Positions 8,906 through 18,187 of a stretch of 59,954 bases of DNA are shown here, piece by piece (the stretch's first letter is position 1; each line of letters begins with the position of its first letter). Under the pieces are notes generated by a model. That model saw nothing but the letters and a program-made list of their open reading frames with translations, did no database searches and had not been told where the DNA came from. The position numbers and the translations under genes were made by a program. The stretch is from Verrucomicrobiota bacterium. Its GTDB lineage: Bacteria; Verrucomicrobiota; Verrucomicrobiia; Opitutales; Opitutaceae. The stretch spans positions 1 through 59,954 of the forward strand of contig VHCJ01000018.1 of assembly GCA_016871755.1 (NCBI GenBank), read 5' to 3'.

Positions 8906-9619
8906 ATGCCCCAGAAAGAAATCACCTTCTTGGAAGGCCCGCGCTCCCGCTGGGCCGACCTCAAGTTCGTCCTCGAAATCGCCTGGGAATTCATCCGGGG
9001 CTTTCGCGCCCTGCACTTCTCCGGCCCCTGCGTCGCCATCTTCGGCTCCGCCCGGTTCCGGGAGGACAGTCCCTACTACGCCGCCACGCGGAGGCTCGCC
9101 GCCGAGATCGCGCAGCTCGGTTTCACCATCATGACCGGCGGCGGACCCGGCCTCATGGAGGCCGCCAACCGCGGCGCCAAGGACGTGGGCGGCCGCTCCG
9201 TCGGCTGCAACATCGTCCTGCCCATGGAACAGGAGCCGAACCGCTACCTCGACAAGTGGGTCAACATGCGTTACTTTTTTGTACGCAAGACTTTATTTAT
9301 CAAGTACTCGTACGCGTTCGTGATCGTGCCGGGCGGATTTGGGACCCTCGACGAACTCTTCGAGGCGATGACGCTGATCCAGACGGGCAAGATTCAGGCG
9401 TTCCCCGTCATCATCTTCGACCGTGCGTTCCACGCGGACCTCGCAGCGCACATTGAGCGGATGCGGAAGGAGAAGACGATTTCCGAGGAGGATCTCCGAC
9501 TGTTCCTCGTCACGGACTCGGTGGACGAAGCGGTTGGGCTGATCCGGGAAACCATCGCAAAGCACGGGCTGCGGTACGAGGAGCGGAAGCCGAGTTGGAT
9601 CCTCGGCGAGTCCCGCTGA
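8906..9619 (+). CDS. LOG-family protein (TIGR00730-like nucleotide 5'-monophosphate phosphoribohydrolase)
   Basis: 237 residues with the Rossmann-type LOG fold. The diagnostic motif PGGFGTLDE is present, preceded by MTGGGPGLMEAANRGA. Members cleave the N-glycosidic bond of cytokinin-type or ordinary nucleoside monophosphates; older annotations call them lysine decarboxylases. An N-terminal extension of about 40 residues precedes the core. Codons around 9268-9310 are strikingly AT-rich for this genome and include a TTA leucine codon. No Shine-Dalgarno is seen; the 15 bases before the ATG are nearly all pyrimidine. Confidence 0.85.
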   Translation: MPQKEITFLEGPRSRWADLKFVLEIAWEFIRGFRALHFSGPCVAIFGSARFREDSPYYAATRRLAAEIAQLGFTIMTGGGPGLMEAANRGAKDVGGRSVGCNIVLPMEQEPNRYLDKWVNMRYFFVRKTLFIKYSYAFVIVPGGFGTLDELFEAMTLIQTGKIQAFPVIIFDRAFHADLAAHIERMRKEKTISEEDLRLFLVTDSVDEAVGLIRETIAKHGLRYEERKPSWILGESR

Positions 9620-9699
9620 GCGGTGGGCGCGCGGACTGTCCGGACCGGACGCGCCGCTTCGCGCTGGCGCTTGGTCCCGGCGCGTTCCAAGGTCGCGGC

Positions 9700-10371
9700 A
9701 TGACCACCGTCACTGTTCCCACGGTCGGGCTGCGGACCTCGCCGACGTTAAAGTTGATGGCGATCGCGGCGATCGTGCTGCTGCTGCAGATCCCGTTGCT
9801 CTTCGTGAATGCGATCCGCGCCGAGCGTTTCCGCCTGCAGAAGGAGGCGAACGCAACGCTCTCGGCGGAGCGGATCGAGCAGATCCCGGCCGTGCAGGGA
9901 CACCGCATGGTGGAACGTTCCCTGAAGTACGGGGTGCTAGTGATGGCACCTGTCTTCGCCGCGTTCTTCCTCTTCGAGATCCTGCAGGGCCTGCGACTCC
10001 ACGTCGTGCACTACGTCTTGGTCGGCGCCGCGATCTGCCTCTTCTACCTCGCGCTGCTGGCGCTCGGCGAAATTCTCGCCCCACCCAGCGCCTACATCGG
10101 GGCCGCCGGGGCCTCGACCCTCATGATCACGCTCTACTCGAGCGCGATCCTGCGGAGCCGCCCGCGCGCGCTCGTCATCGGCGGGCTGCAAGTCGGGGTG
10201 CACACCATCCTCTTCACGATCCTGCAGATGGAGAAGTACGCGCTCCTCGCGGGCACCGCCGCCCTCTTCGCAGTGCTCGGCACGATCATGTACCTGACCC
10301 GCCGGATCGACTGGAGCCAACCGGCGCTGACGGCACCGCCCGCGCTGCCCGAACCGCCGGCGAAGGCCTAG
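9700..10371 (+). CDS. CreD-like inner-membrane protein lacking the large periplasmic domain
   Basis: 223 residues. An N-terminal helix (MAIAAIVLLLQIPLLFVNAI) is followed after only about 40 residues by the CreD C-terminal membrane block: VERSLKYGVLVMAPVFAAFFLFEIL, then the LHVVHYVLVGAAICLFYLALLALGE segment and further helices. CreD proteins are normally about 430-450 residues, with a periplasmic domain of some 250 residues between helix 1 and the rest; here it is missing and the two ends are joined in frame. The ATG at 9700 is preferred because AAGG lies 9 bases upstream and the first helix follows. CreD is associated with envelope stress and beta-lactam response in enterobacteria and with tolerance operons elsewhere. 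No creC or other cre gene is nearby. Confidence 0.75.
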   Translation: MTTVTVPTVGLRTSPTLKLMAIAAIVLLLQIPLLFVNAIRAERFRLQKEANATLSAERIEQIPAVQGHRMVERSLKYGVLVMAPVFAAFFLFEILQGLRLHVVHYVLVGAAICLFYLALLALGEILAPPSAYIGAAGASTLMITLYSSAILRSRPRALVIGGLQVGVHTILFTILQMEKYALLAGTAALFAVLGTIMYLTRRIDWSQPALTAPPALPEPPAKA

Positions 10372-10421
10372 TCGACGGGCGGTGCTTGCCCCAAGGCCGG
10401 GATTTGGGCACGGATAAGCTC

Positions 10422-10892
10422 ATGCTTTCCCGCCCACTCCCCACCCACGCCGGGCTCCCCTCCCTCGCCCGGGCCGCATTCGCCCTCCTGCTCCTCGCCG
10501 TCCTTCCGGCACTGCGCGCCGCGCCGGCCGACGACGTGCTCGCGACCGAGACCGCGCGGGCGGACGCGCTCATCCGCGCCGACTACGACGCCGTGGAGCG
10601 CATGCTCGGCGACGACCTCACGTACACCCACTCGACATCGGTGGTCGATACGAAGGCCGCGTTTCTCGAGTCGCTCCGCTCCGGGCGCCTCCGCTACCAG
10701 CAGGTCCAGCACGAGGAGCCCAAGGTGCGCGTGCTCGGCGATGTCGGGATCATCAACAGCACCGTGCGCATCGTGGCCGTGAACCGCGGTCAGGAGAACC
10801 GCAACCACCTGCGCGTGACCATCGTCTACGCCAAGCGGGATGGCCGCTGGCAGATGGTGGCGTGGCAGTCGACGCGCATTCCGGCGACCTGA
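10422..10892 (+). CDS. Exported NTF2-like (SnoaL/DUF4440-type) protein
   Basis: 156 residues: a signal peptide (LARAAFALLLLAVLPALRAAPA), then a compact NTF2-like alpha-plus-beta cone fold (ADALIRADYDAVERMLGDDLTYTHS, then beta strands ending in TIVYAKRDGRWQMVAWQSTR). Such domains bind small ligands or act as isomerases; catalytic assignment is not possible here. The ATG at 10422 is chosen because the signal peptide follows; the TTG at 10386 only adds an unrelated leader. It is convergent with the Tat-exported barrel protein. Confidence 0.72.
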   Translation: MLSRPLPTHAGLPSLARAAFALLLLAVLPALRAAPADDVLATETARADALIRADYDAVERMLGDDLTYTHSTSVVDTKAAFLESLRSGRLRYQQVQHEEPKVRVLGDVGIINSTVRIVAVNRGQENRNHLRVTIVYAKRDGRWQMVAWQSTRIPAT

Positions 10893-10901
10893 GGCGCGGC
10901 G

Positions 10902-10917
10902 CTCCGTCGCAACGGAG
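10902..10917. terminator. Short hairpin between convergent genes
   Basis: CTCCGT (10902-10907) and ACGGAG (10912-10917) form a 6-bp stem with a CGCA loop in the 32-base gap between the convergent NTF2-like and Tat-exported barrel genes. There is no T-tract. It may act as a weak bidirectional terminator. Confidence 0.35.
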
Positions 10918-10924
10918 ACGGGGC

Positions 10925-12757
10925 TCACGCCGTCGCGGTGCGGCGGGGCAAGACGCCGACCTCGATGCCGATCAGCGTCAGCAAGTCCGGTCCGCCATTC
11001 TCGACCACGATCTCGTTCCAGCCCTCCCGGACGAGGGAGATGGGGAAGCGGACGTTGAAGGCGACGTGGTCGGCGACGTGATGGGAGAGTGAGCCGCAGG
11101 GAACCAGCAGTTGGTCGGTTCGTTCGGTGGCCAGGCGCGGCCAACTCGCATTGAGGGAGACCGGCAGGGCTCCCATCGTTTCGCCCGCGCGCAGGATCAC
11201 CTGCACAACCACCTCCAAGGGGGCATCCGCCGGTTCCGCGCACATCGGAAGACGGAACGGGTGGTAGGCGGCTGCCGGTAGCGCGAGTGGCAGCTGCGGT
11301 GGCACCTCGAACGGGATGTGCGTCAGCACGTTTGCCGCGCGCGAAAGCACGTAGTGCTTCGGCTGCCCGCGGAGCCCATCGATCCGGTGCAGGTCGCGCA
11401 AGGCGGCGTAGTCAGAGACGAGGCCCGGGATATGAGCCTGATCCGTCGTGTAGAAGTTGAACCATTCGAGTGCATCCGCACCGAGGGCCAGCTTACCGGC
11501 CGCGTTGGCCCGAAGCATCTCGCGGCTCGAGGTGATCCGGCGGATCTGCTGCACCACCGCGCCATCGGCGGAGCGGGTGGGCATCACGTTCGCGCCCGCC
11601 TCAAGTCCGCCGTAGATGACGGTTTCGTCTCCAAGTCGCCGGCGCAGGTCGTCGTGGGGCATTTCCCACGGGGTGCACCAGAAGCCGGAGACTCCGACCC
11701 AGTCCACGACGCCTTGGCGGCAGAGGGCCTCCACATCGAGACCGATGCTTCGCAGCGTCTCCAGACGCCCGGGAATGCGCAGGCCAAAAGGATACGGGCG
11801 CCCGGTGCGCCGGGCTTGGGCATCGACGAGAGCGCGAACCTCGCGCAGCCACGTGGTCATCATCGCGATCATCTCCGGCGTCGCGTCCGGTTCGCAGCAC
11901 ATCGGGTTGCGGAGCCAGTCGAGCTCCAGTCCTCCAAAGTCGTAGTCCTCGACGACCTCGCGGATCTGGGCGAAGAGCGCAGCGCGGACCTCTGCCCGTT
12001 CGAAGTTGAGGCCCTCGCGGTACAACGGATTGCGCATCGTCGGCGAATAGGCCGAACGCTTCAGCCGCATCTCCAGCTGCGCCAGCAGCGGGTGATTGAA
12101 GAAGCTCCCAGCTGGGTTCGCCCAGCCGTGGAAGTCATTCATCCGGATGCTCACCCACGGCGTGATCCCGCTCGCCCGGCACGCCTTCGCGGTTTCCGCC
12201 AACCAATCCACCCCGGCGTCAATCAGATCCTGGTACAGTCCGAAGAACGCCTCGAAACGATCCAGGAAGTCCTCCACGTCCTCCGGCTTCACCGCACCCG
12301 CACTGCTCGCATGACCGCGGAAGAATTCCCGATCGCCCCGGCGGTAACCGTCCAGAATCGAGGGGATCTTGCGACTCGGGTACCACGCACGGGAGGCGTT
12401 GGCGTTGATCACGAAGGTGTCGATGCCGGAGTCCGCGAGCAACTCCACGTAACGGTGGATCGCCTTCGCCTGGAATGGGCCTCCGACGGGCAGACGCACG
12501 CGTCCGTTCCGACCTTGGCCATCCTTGAGCGTGAAGTCCTCCGGCTGCCACTTCTCGGGGTTGTAGAAGAAGGTGCAGGTGTCGCCGTTGAAGAGGTTGC
12601 GGTGCCGCGACCGGAGCCGTTCCCGCAGGCCCGCCCGGGCATCGGAAGGCGCAAGGCGCGCGGCTGCGGTTGCGGCCGTCGCCGGGGTTCCGGCGAAGGG
12701 GGCCAGCGCGGCGCCAGCCGCCGCCGAAAGAAGAAAGGAACGACGACTGGAGGACAT
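10925..12757 (-). CDS. Tat-exported TIM-barrel protein, glycoside-hydrolase-like
   Basis: 610 residues. The N-terminus MSSSRRSFLLSAAAGAALAP carries a twin-arginine motif (SRRSFLL) and signal. The central region (about 60-430) reads as a barrel: ADSGIDTFVINANAS, GITPWVSIRMNDFHG, YDFGGLELDWLRNP and VVDWVGVSGFWC. This resembles the poorly characterised GHL10-like or alpha-amylase-like glycoside hydrolases; acidic residues in LELDW are plausible catalysts (inference). The C-terminal 100 residues look like a beta-sandwich. It is the last gene of the run that begins with the ECF sigma factor, 77 bases after an Asp-box gene, so a role in the same glycan pathway is likely. Confidence 0.7.
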   Translation of the reverse strand: MSSSRRSFLLSAAAGAALAPFAGTPATAATAAARLAPSDARAGLRERLRSRHRNLFNGDTCTFFYNPEKWQPEDFTLKDGQGRNGRVRLPVGGPFQAKAIHRYVELLADSGIDTFVINANASRAWYPSRKIPSILDGYRRGDREFFRGHASSAGAVKPEDVEDFLDRFEAFFGLYQDLIDAGVDWLAETAKACRASGITPWVSIRMNDFHGWANPAGSFFNHPLLAQLEMRLKRSAYSPTMRNPLYREGLNFERAEVRAALFAQIREVVEDYDFGGLELDWLRNPMCCEPDATPEMIAMMTTWLREVRALVDAQARRTGRPYPFGLRIPGRLETLRSIGLDVEALCRQGVVDWVGVSGFWCTPWEMPHDDLRRRLGDETVIYGGLEAGANVMPTRSADGAVVQQIRRITSSREMLRANAAGKLALGADALEWFNFYTTDQAHIPGLVSDYAALRDLHRIDGLRGQPKHYVLSRAANVLTHIPFEVPPQLPLALPAAAYHPFRLPMCAEPADAPLEVVVQVILRAGETMGALPVSLNASWPRLATERTDQLLVPCGSLSHHVADHVAFNVRFPISLVREGWNEIVVENGGPDLLTLIGIEVGVLPRRTATA

Positions 12758-12834
12758 GGGCGGGGGCGATGGAACAGAAGGAAGGCCGGGTACAAACCCT
12801 CTTGCCGACCGGCGCGGCGGCCAGCCCGGAGCGG

Positions 12835-14025
12835 TCAGCGCAACTCGAGGAACGTCGCCGCAATGTGGCGTCGGCCACCGTCACGGTTGAAGTAATACAC
12901 CACGATCACGCGGGTGTCGTCGATCATCGCCGACCAGGGATAGCCGAGGTCGGTGGAGCCACCATCGTCCCGCAGAATCATCTCGGGCGCGGTCGCGAAG
13001 TCGGTGCACTCGGCATTGAGCACGCGGGCCCGGATGCCGTAGGGCTTGTGCCGATACCCGTAGGTCAGGAGAACGCAGTTGTCCGGGAGTCGGAGGGCGT
13101 GGAGCGGATGACCTTGGAAGCCCATCGGACGCCAGGGCTGGAAGGTCCGGCCGCCATCGGTGGAGCGGGCGATGCAGGCTTGGTCCTCGAGGTCCTCGCT
13201 GCGCAGGAACGCGATGAGATCGCCCTTCGGCGTCTCGTACATCGACGTTTCGTTGAAGGATGCCTTCGCGTCCGCGGCGATCGGCGCGCTGTAGGTCCAC
13301 GTCTGCCCACGATCCTCGGAGGTCAGGAGGTGAACCGAGGTCCGGCGCGGGCTGAGCTGATCGTTTGCCGCGACCGCCCAGAACAGACGTCCCTCGCGGC
13401 CCTGGATCGCAGCGCCGCGATTGTACGCCGGCAACGGATCGCCATGGGGGCTGAGGTACTTCTCCGGCGCGATCGTCGGCGGGGAGAACGGGCCCTTCCA
13501 CGAGGCACCCCCGTCCGAGGAGCGGATGAAGAAGCCGCCGCTGAAGAAGGAGCCCGGGTAGTTCTGGAACACGGGCGGCTTGAGGTTCGGGATCCCGTCC
13601 GGACGCACGAAGGTCCACAGATACGAGAGGCAAATCAGCTCCCCGTCGCTGAGCTGCAGCAGGCAGGGATCCTGCGAACCGCCGAGAGGATGCGCAAAGA
13701 GCGGCTCGGGGCCCGGACTCCAAGACTGGCCGCCGTCGCGGGACCGCACTGCGACGAGGTAACTGTTCGGATCGACGTGCTGGTTTCCCTTCTCGCCGAG
13801 GGCCCGGCGATCGGGAGCGCGACGGAAGGCGACGAACAGCTTGCCGTCCGGCCGCCGGACGACCGAAGGGAACGCGTTGTAGAAGCGGGGCTCGTCGTAG
13901 AGGACGGCGTCGCGGACCTTGTGGAGCTGCTTATCTGCTGCGGAGGCGGCGGGAGCCGAGATCGCAAGGACGGCGAGGACGAGGGCGGAAGGGAGAGCGG
14001 AGTTGAGCCGAGTCAGGAGTTTCAT
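12835..14025 (-). CDS. Exported sialidase-like protein with Asp-box (BNR) repeats
   Basis: 396 residues: signal peptide (SALPSALVLAVLAISAPAASA), then a six-bladed-propeller-type sequence with four Asp boxes of the S-x-D-x-G-x-x-[WF] form: RDGGQSW, SSDGGASW, SEDRGQTW and STDGGRTF. The ATG at 14025 is chosen because it starts the signal peptide; the upstream open stretch is unrelated leader. The fold is that of exo-sialidases, but many Asp-box proteins of this group cleave or bind other glycans, and I do not see a clear Arg triad. It sits 115 bases behind another Asp-box gene and before the Tat-exported barrel gene. Confidence 0.8.
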   Translation of the reverse strand: MKLLTRLNSALPSALVLAVLAISAPAASAADKQLHKVRDAVLYDEPRFYNAFPSVVRRPDGKLFVAFRRAPDRRALGEKGNQHVDPNSYLVAVRSRDGGQSWSPGPEPLFAHPLGGSQDPCLLQLSDGELICLSYLWTFVRPDGIPNLKPPVFQNYPGSFFSGGFFIRSSDGGASWKGPFSPPTIAPEKYLSPHGDPLPAYNRGAAIQGREGRLFWAVAANDQLSPRRTSVHLLTSEDRGQTWTYSAPIAADAKASFNETSMYETPKGDLIAFLRSEDLEDQACIARSTDGGRTFQPWRPMGFQGHPLHALRLPDNCVLLTYGYRHKPYGIRARVLNAECTDFATAPEMILRDDGGSTDLGYPWSAMIDDTRVIVVYYFNRDGGRRHIAATFLELR

Positions 14026-14140
14026 GAGGCGAGATGCGGAGTGCTGGGGGTTGCAGAGAGGCGCCCGGGAGGGCCGGTTTCGTTGCGGCCGGAACCGATC
14101 AGAGCGATGAAGCCACCCGCAGCCGTGAACACGAGCCTGG

Positions 14141-15343
14141 TCATGGCCGGGGGGCGAGTTTCCAAGTGACCGTCGCCATCTGGTAGCCTTCATGCCCGGG
14201 CCTACGTTTTGCGTAGTAGGCCGTGAGCAACCGGCCATCCCTCAATTGCACGGTGGCCGGGTAGCCGCCGTCCCCGTCGAAGGTCGCGATCCGCTCGGGC
14301 GGGCTCCACGTCCGACCCGCATCGGCGCTGACCCGCACCTCGATGCCGTGCGGAAACGTGGCCGAGCCGGGTGACCCCTCGGGCCACTTTGAACCCGGGA
14401 GAGCTCCTGTGCGATCGCCATAGGTGAGCACGATGCGTCCGTCCGCCAATGCCGTGAGATCCGCCGGATGTTCGCCGGAGGCGGTGACTGGACCCTCGGC
14501 CTTCCACGTCGCCCCGTGATCGGCGGAGCGGAACAATTCCAGATGCCGCCCCCGGGTGGTTCGCCCGCAGGCCAGAAGGGAGCCATCCAGGAGCAGGAGA
14601 GGCGTCGTCTCGTTCACGTCCTGAGAGGCGATCACCCCGGCCAGCGTCCAGGTTAGACCATCGTCCGCGCTGCTGAAAAAGTAGGAGGCGTGTTCGTGAT
14701 TGGAGTTCGGGACGCCGAGCGACTTGGGGGCGTAGAGGCAGACACCCAGCCTGCCGTTCCCCAGCTGGATGATATCGCCAAAGGGAATGAGGTGATCGGA
14801 CAGCGCGACGCCCTGAGCGGCCAGCCTGCTCCGCGACGGAAGCTCCACTCCCTCGCTCCGGGTCCACGTGCGACCGCCATCGGTCGAGCGGCACACCCAG
14901 ATCGGAAGGATCGCGGCGGGTGGATCAAAGCGTCGCGGCGTGCCCTCGGGTGGCGGGAGCGGGCGGTGTGACCAGCCGGCCGCCAGCACGATGAGTTCGC
15001 CCTTCGCATTTGTTCCCGCCGCCACATTCATCCGATTCGTCGTCGGCTCGTGCGGTGCGGGAGTTCCCCGGAGCTGCCAACTCGCGCCGCCGTCGACCGT
15101 CCCCCAGCAGTCGACGTCTCCTTCCCAGAAGCCGTGGCTCGGCTGATTAAAGATGGAGGCAATGATCGACCCATCGGCGAGCGGGGTCAGGTTGGGCCAC
15201 GCGGTCACGTTGCGCACGGCTACGGCATGCGCCTGCGTCGTGAAGTGAGGCGCCGCTGACTCAGCAAGTACGACGGAGATCATGACCAGCAGGACGCTGG
15301 CCAAGACGCAAAGGCGGGGAAGGGTGTTCATCGGGAGGGGCAT
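14141..15343 (-). CDS. Exported sialidase-like protein with Asp-box repeats
   Basis: 400 residues from the ATG at 15343 (a second ATG at 15331 is as good). The signal peptide LCVLASVLLVMISVVLAES is followed by five Asp boxes: VDGGASW, STDGGRTW, SADDGLTW, SADHGATW and SADAGRTW. The sequence is distinct from the neighbouring Asp-box protein, so the pair is not a recent tandem copy. The likely role is periplasmic or surface trimming of a complex glycan imported through the adjacent TonB receptor. True sialidase activity is not proven. Neither start has a Shine-Dalgarno. Confidence 0.8.
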   Translation of the reverse strand: MPLPMNTLPRLCVLASVLLVMISVVLAESAAPHFTTQAHAVAVRNVTAWPNLTPLADGSIIASIFNQPSHGFWEGDVDCWGTVDGGASWQLRGTPAPHEPTTNRMNVAAGTNAKGELIVLAAGWSHRPLPPPEGTPRRFDPPAAILPIWVCRSTDGGRTWTRSEGVELPSRSRLAAQGVALSDHLIPFGDIIQLGNGRLGVCLYAPKSLGVPNSNHEHASYFFSSADDGLTWTLAGVIASQDVNETTPLLLLDGSLLACGRTTRGRHLELFRSADHGATWKAEGPVTASGEHPADLTALADGRIVLTYGDRTGALPGSKWPEGSPGSATFPHGIEVRVSADAGRTWSPPERIATFDGDGGYPATVQLRDGRLLTAYYAKRRPGHEGYQMATVTWKLAPRP

Positions 15344-15491
15344 GGGGTGGTCGGGGGAACGTCGTGAGCCGCTTGATCCCTGAGCCGCGAGGCAGCGGAA
15401 ACGGATCGGCTTAAGCGACACTGCTGCACTGCCACGGAAGCGCCGCGGGGCAAAACGCACGAGCGCCTGACCCCGCTCCCGTCGCAGACGG

Positions 15492-18131
15492 TCAGAAGCG
15501 ACAGATCACGGAGAGCGACAACGTCCGGGGAGGGCTTGGATCCACAAAGTACGCATTCTGCGCCCCGAGCGGATACGCCTCATCTAGCACATTATCGAGA
15601 TTGCCGCGGAGGGTCCAGCGGGAGTTGAGCCGGTAGGTGCCGAACAGGTTCACGAGGTTGCCGGGGTCCATCTCGATCAACGGACCCTGACCGACCACGC
15701 CGGTCCTGTACGCGCCGATCGCAACCTGCCGACCGCTGATGCGCGAGACACCCGCCCCCAGCATCAATCCCTTCAACGCCCCACCCTGAAACTCATAGCG
15801 CCCGACCAAGCTCAGGTCGCCGGAATAGGAGTTGGCCACCTTGTTTCCCGCTTGGTCGCGGACCTTGCCATTGTAGTAGGTGGCCACGAACTGCAGCCCG
15901 GGCACCGGCGACAGGGCGAGATCGAAGTCGAAGCCCTTTTGGGTGGTTGATCCAATGGGAGCAAAGTAGCTGATTCCGTCGGGCCGCACCCCGGCGAAGA
16001 AAGACTGATTGGTCAGCGCCAGATTGAAGAAGGAAAGCGTGGAGGAGATCCGGCCGTCGAGAAAGGCGGTCTTGATGCCTGCCTCGCGCCCCTTGCCCTC
16101 GACGCTCGGCAAGAGATTGAGGTTCACGTCACGGTTGCCCGAGGGGGAGAAGTTCGTCGACTCCATCCCGTAGACGACCATGTCCTTCGTGAGGTTGAAC
16201 ACGAGACCGAAGCGGTGCAGCAATTCGTCGCCCTGCGTGACCGTGGCGGGCGGCCGCGTCGCGAGATTGGCGATCCGGTTGGTCTTGATCTTGCTCTGGG
16301 TCACGCCGACGACCGCGGTCAAACGATCCGGCAGCAGTTCGACACTCTGTTGGATGTAAGCGTCGCCGCGGTAGGTCGTCGTTCCCGATCCGGGGTTCGC
16401 CGGGGCGGTGTAGTCGCGGGTCAGAGGCGCGGTGAGGAGGTCGAGCCGGGGATTCGCGATCGGCACCGTCTTGCTGCCGAATGCGGCTGAAGACCAGAAT
16501 CGACTCTTGCCGATCTCGTCACTGTAGCTCGCACCGAGCGCGGTGGACATGCCGATCCTGCCGAGTTGGTACTTGCCGTTGATGTCGAGCAGCGCGACCG
16601 AAAAGTCGAACTTCTCGTCATTGCGTCGCGCGGTGAACGTCACGGTTTGATTCGGCCAATTCACGCCCCCGGCCGGGAAGACCACGCTGCCCAGACGCGA
16701 AAACCACCAACGCGTGGCGGCAACCTTCACGTCCCAGTTCTCCGAAAGTTTCTGGATGGCGATGAAGCGGAATCCGCGGCGATGGAAGTCTTCCATCGTT
16801 CCCTTGACGAAGTAGCCCTCATCGCGGCCCGCTCCGGTGTAGAGCTTTCCCGTTGGGGTGATGAAGTTGTTGGCGTTCGGGATGTGCAGCAGGTGCTTAT
16901 AATCGAACGCGACGCGCACCACGGTGTTCTTGGCCGAGAACTGGAGTGTGGGGTGCACCACCGTGCGATCATCCGCCATGTTCTTGAAGTACTGGTCGCC
17001 CCCCTGCTGCGCCGCCACCAAGCGATAGGCCACGGCGATGTCGCCGATCTTCGCGACGGGTCCAGTGAAGTCGACCTCACCCCGGTAGGCGCCATTCTGA
17101 TTGACGCGTGCCGTCAGCACATACTGCGCCTTGTTCAGGGGTCGCTTGGATGTCTTGAGCACTGTTCCACCGAGGGATGCGCCTAGGTAGAGGGTCGCCG
17201 CCGGACCGCGGAGCACGGTGTACGAGTCGATATTGACGTTGTCGAGGTACGGCGTGCCGTCCCGCATCTCGTCAAGATAAGGGTTGTTGATGCGGGTGCC
17301 GCGCATCGCCATTGCCTCGCCAGCGTAGAAATTTGAGACGCCGGCAAACTGGAGGATGTTGGAGGAGTCAGCGTATCCCATGTCGTCGATCAAGTCGCGC
17401 GTGACCACCGTGACCGCCTGAGGAATCCGCAGCAGGGTTTCATTCGTCTTGAAACCCGTCGCAGCGTTGTTGGACGTATAGCCGCGGTCCTGGGTGGAGT
17501 TGACTTCGAACGCGGAGAGCAGCACCCGGTCATCCTCCGGTGGCTTCGTTGAACTCGGGCCGTCGGACGAGGCCTGCTGGGCCTGCAGGGGCGGCAAGGC
17601 AAACGCCAGCCAGGCGGAGAAGAGCGTGATGGGGTTCTTGGACTTCATCGGTTTGGACTTGGATTTGGGTTCTGCAGAGGGTGTGGACTCGACCGCACTG
17701 TGGCGCGGGCCGTCTTCGGGGGCGCGCCGTCGGCTCACCACCCATGCGCCTGTGGCGGTGTCATGGAGCGCTTGAAGGCCGGTGCCCTCGAGCATCAGGT
17801 CGAGCGCATCGTCGGGCTCGTACTCGCCGGACACTTCGTTGGTTCTCATGCCCCGGACGCGGTCGGTCAGGTAAACGATGGGGCTTCCGGACGTGGCGGC
17901 GAACTGACGCAGCGTGACCGCCGCATCCCCACTCGGCACGTTGAACGACCGCTTGGCCGTCTCGCTGGCCCGCACCGTCGGCGGCGACGCGATCGATGAT
18001 CCAAGAGCCACAGCGACCGGAAGGGAGACACAAGGCGTTACCATGCGGATGAGGAATCCCACCTCTAAAACGCAGCGGAGGAGAAAACGGCCTAGTCTCA
18101 CGGCAGGGATTCGCTTCATTCCTACGGACAT
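15492..18131 (-). CDS. TonB-dependent outer-membrane receptor with N-terminal STN signalling domain
   Basis: 879 residues starting at an ATG (18129-18131) with a strong Shine-Dalgarno, GGAGGAG, 6 bases upstream. Residues about 1-55 are an export signal; 60-135 form the secretin/TonB short N-terminal domain (SFNVPSGDAAVTLRQFAATSG, then DDALDLMLEGTGLQAL) that relays ligand status to FecR. The plug follows (VTVVTRDLIDDMGY, TVLRGPAATLYLG), then the barrel, ending in Phe (SLSVICRF). A second, complete signal-peptide-like sequence begins at Met162 (ATG at 17646-17648: MKSKNPITLF, then SAWLAFALPPLQAQ), between STN and plug. Together with the sigma and FecR genes just upstream this forms a cell-surface signalling cassette; the substrate is probably an oligosaccharide, judged by the downstream enzymes. 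Confidence 0.9.
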   Translation of the reverse strand: MSVGMKRIPAVRLGRFLLRCVLEVGFLIRMVTPCVSLPVAVALGSSIASPPTVRASETAKRSFNVPSGDAAVTLRQFAATSGSPIVYLTDRVRGMRTNEVSGEYEPDDALDLMLEGTGLQALHDTATGAWVVSRRRAPEDGPRHSAVESTPSAEPKSKSKPMKSKNPITLFSAWLAFALPPLQAQQASSDGPSSTKPPEDDRVLLSAFEVNSTQDRGYTSNNAATGFKTNETLLRIPQAVTVVTRDLIDDMGYADSSNILQFAGVSNFYAGEAMAMRGTRINNPYLDEMRDGTPYLDNVNIDSYTVLRGPAATLYLGASLGGTVLKTSKRPLNKAQYVLTARVNQNGAYRGEVDFTGPVAKIGDIAVAYRLVAAQQGGDQYFKNMADDRTVVHPTLQFSAKNTVVRVAFDYKHLLHIPNANNFITPTGKLYTGAGRDEGYFVKGTMEDFHRRGFRFIAIQKLSENWDVKVAATRWWFSRLGSVVFPAGGVNWPNQTVTFTARRNDEKFDFSVALLDINGKYQLGRIGMSTALGASYSDEIGKSRFWSSAAFGSKTVPIANPRLDLLTAPLTRDYTAPANPGSGTTTYRGDAYIQQSVELLPDRLTAVVGVTQSKIKTNRIANLATRPPATVTQGDELLHRFGLVFNLTKDMVVYGMESTNFSPSGNRDVNLNLLPSVEGKGREAGIKTAFLDGRISSTLSFFNLALTNQSFFAGVRPDGISYFAPIGSTTQKGFDFDLALSPVPGLQFVATYYNGKVRDQAGNKVANSYSGDLSLVGRYEFQGGALKGLMLGAGVSRISGRQVAIGAYRTGVVGQGPLIEMDPGNLVNLFGTYRLNSRWTLRGNLDNVLDEAYPLGAQNAYFVDPSPPRTLSLSVICRF

Positions 18132-18187
18132 CCCGTGCTCCTCCGCGTAGGTCGTACCGGGTCGAAGCAAGGCGCTGGCCGGGGAGT

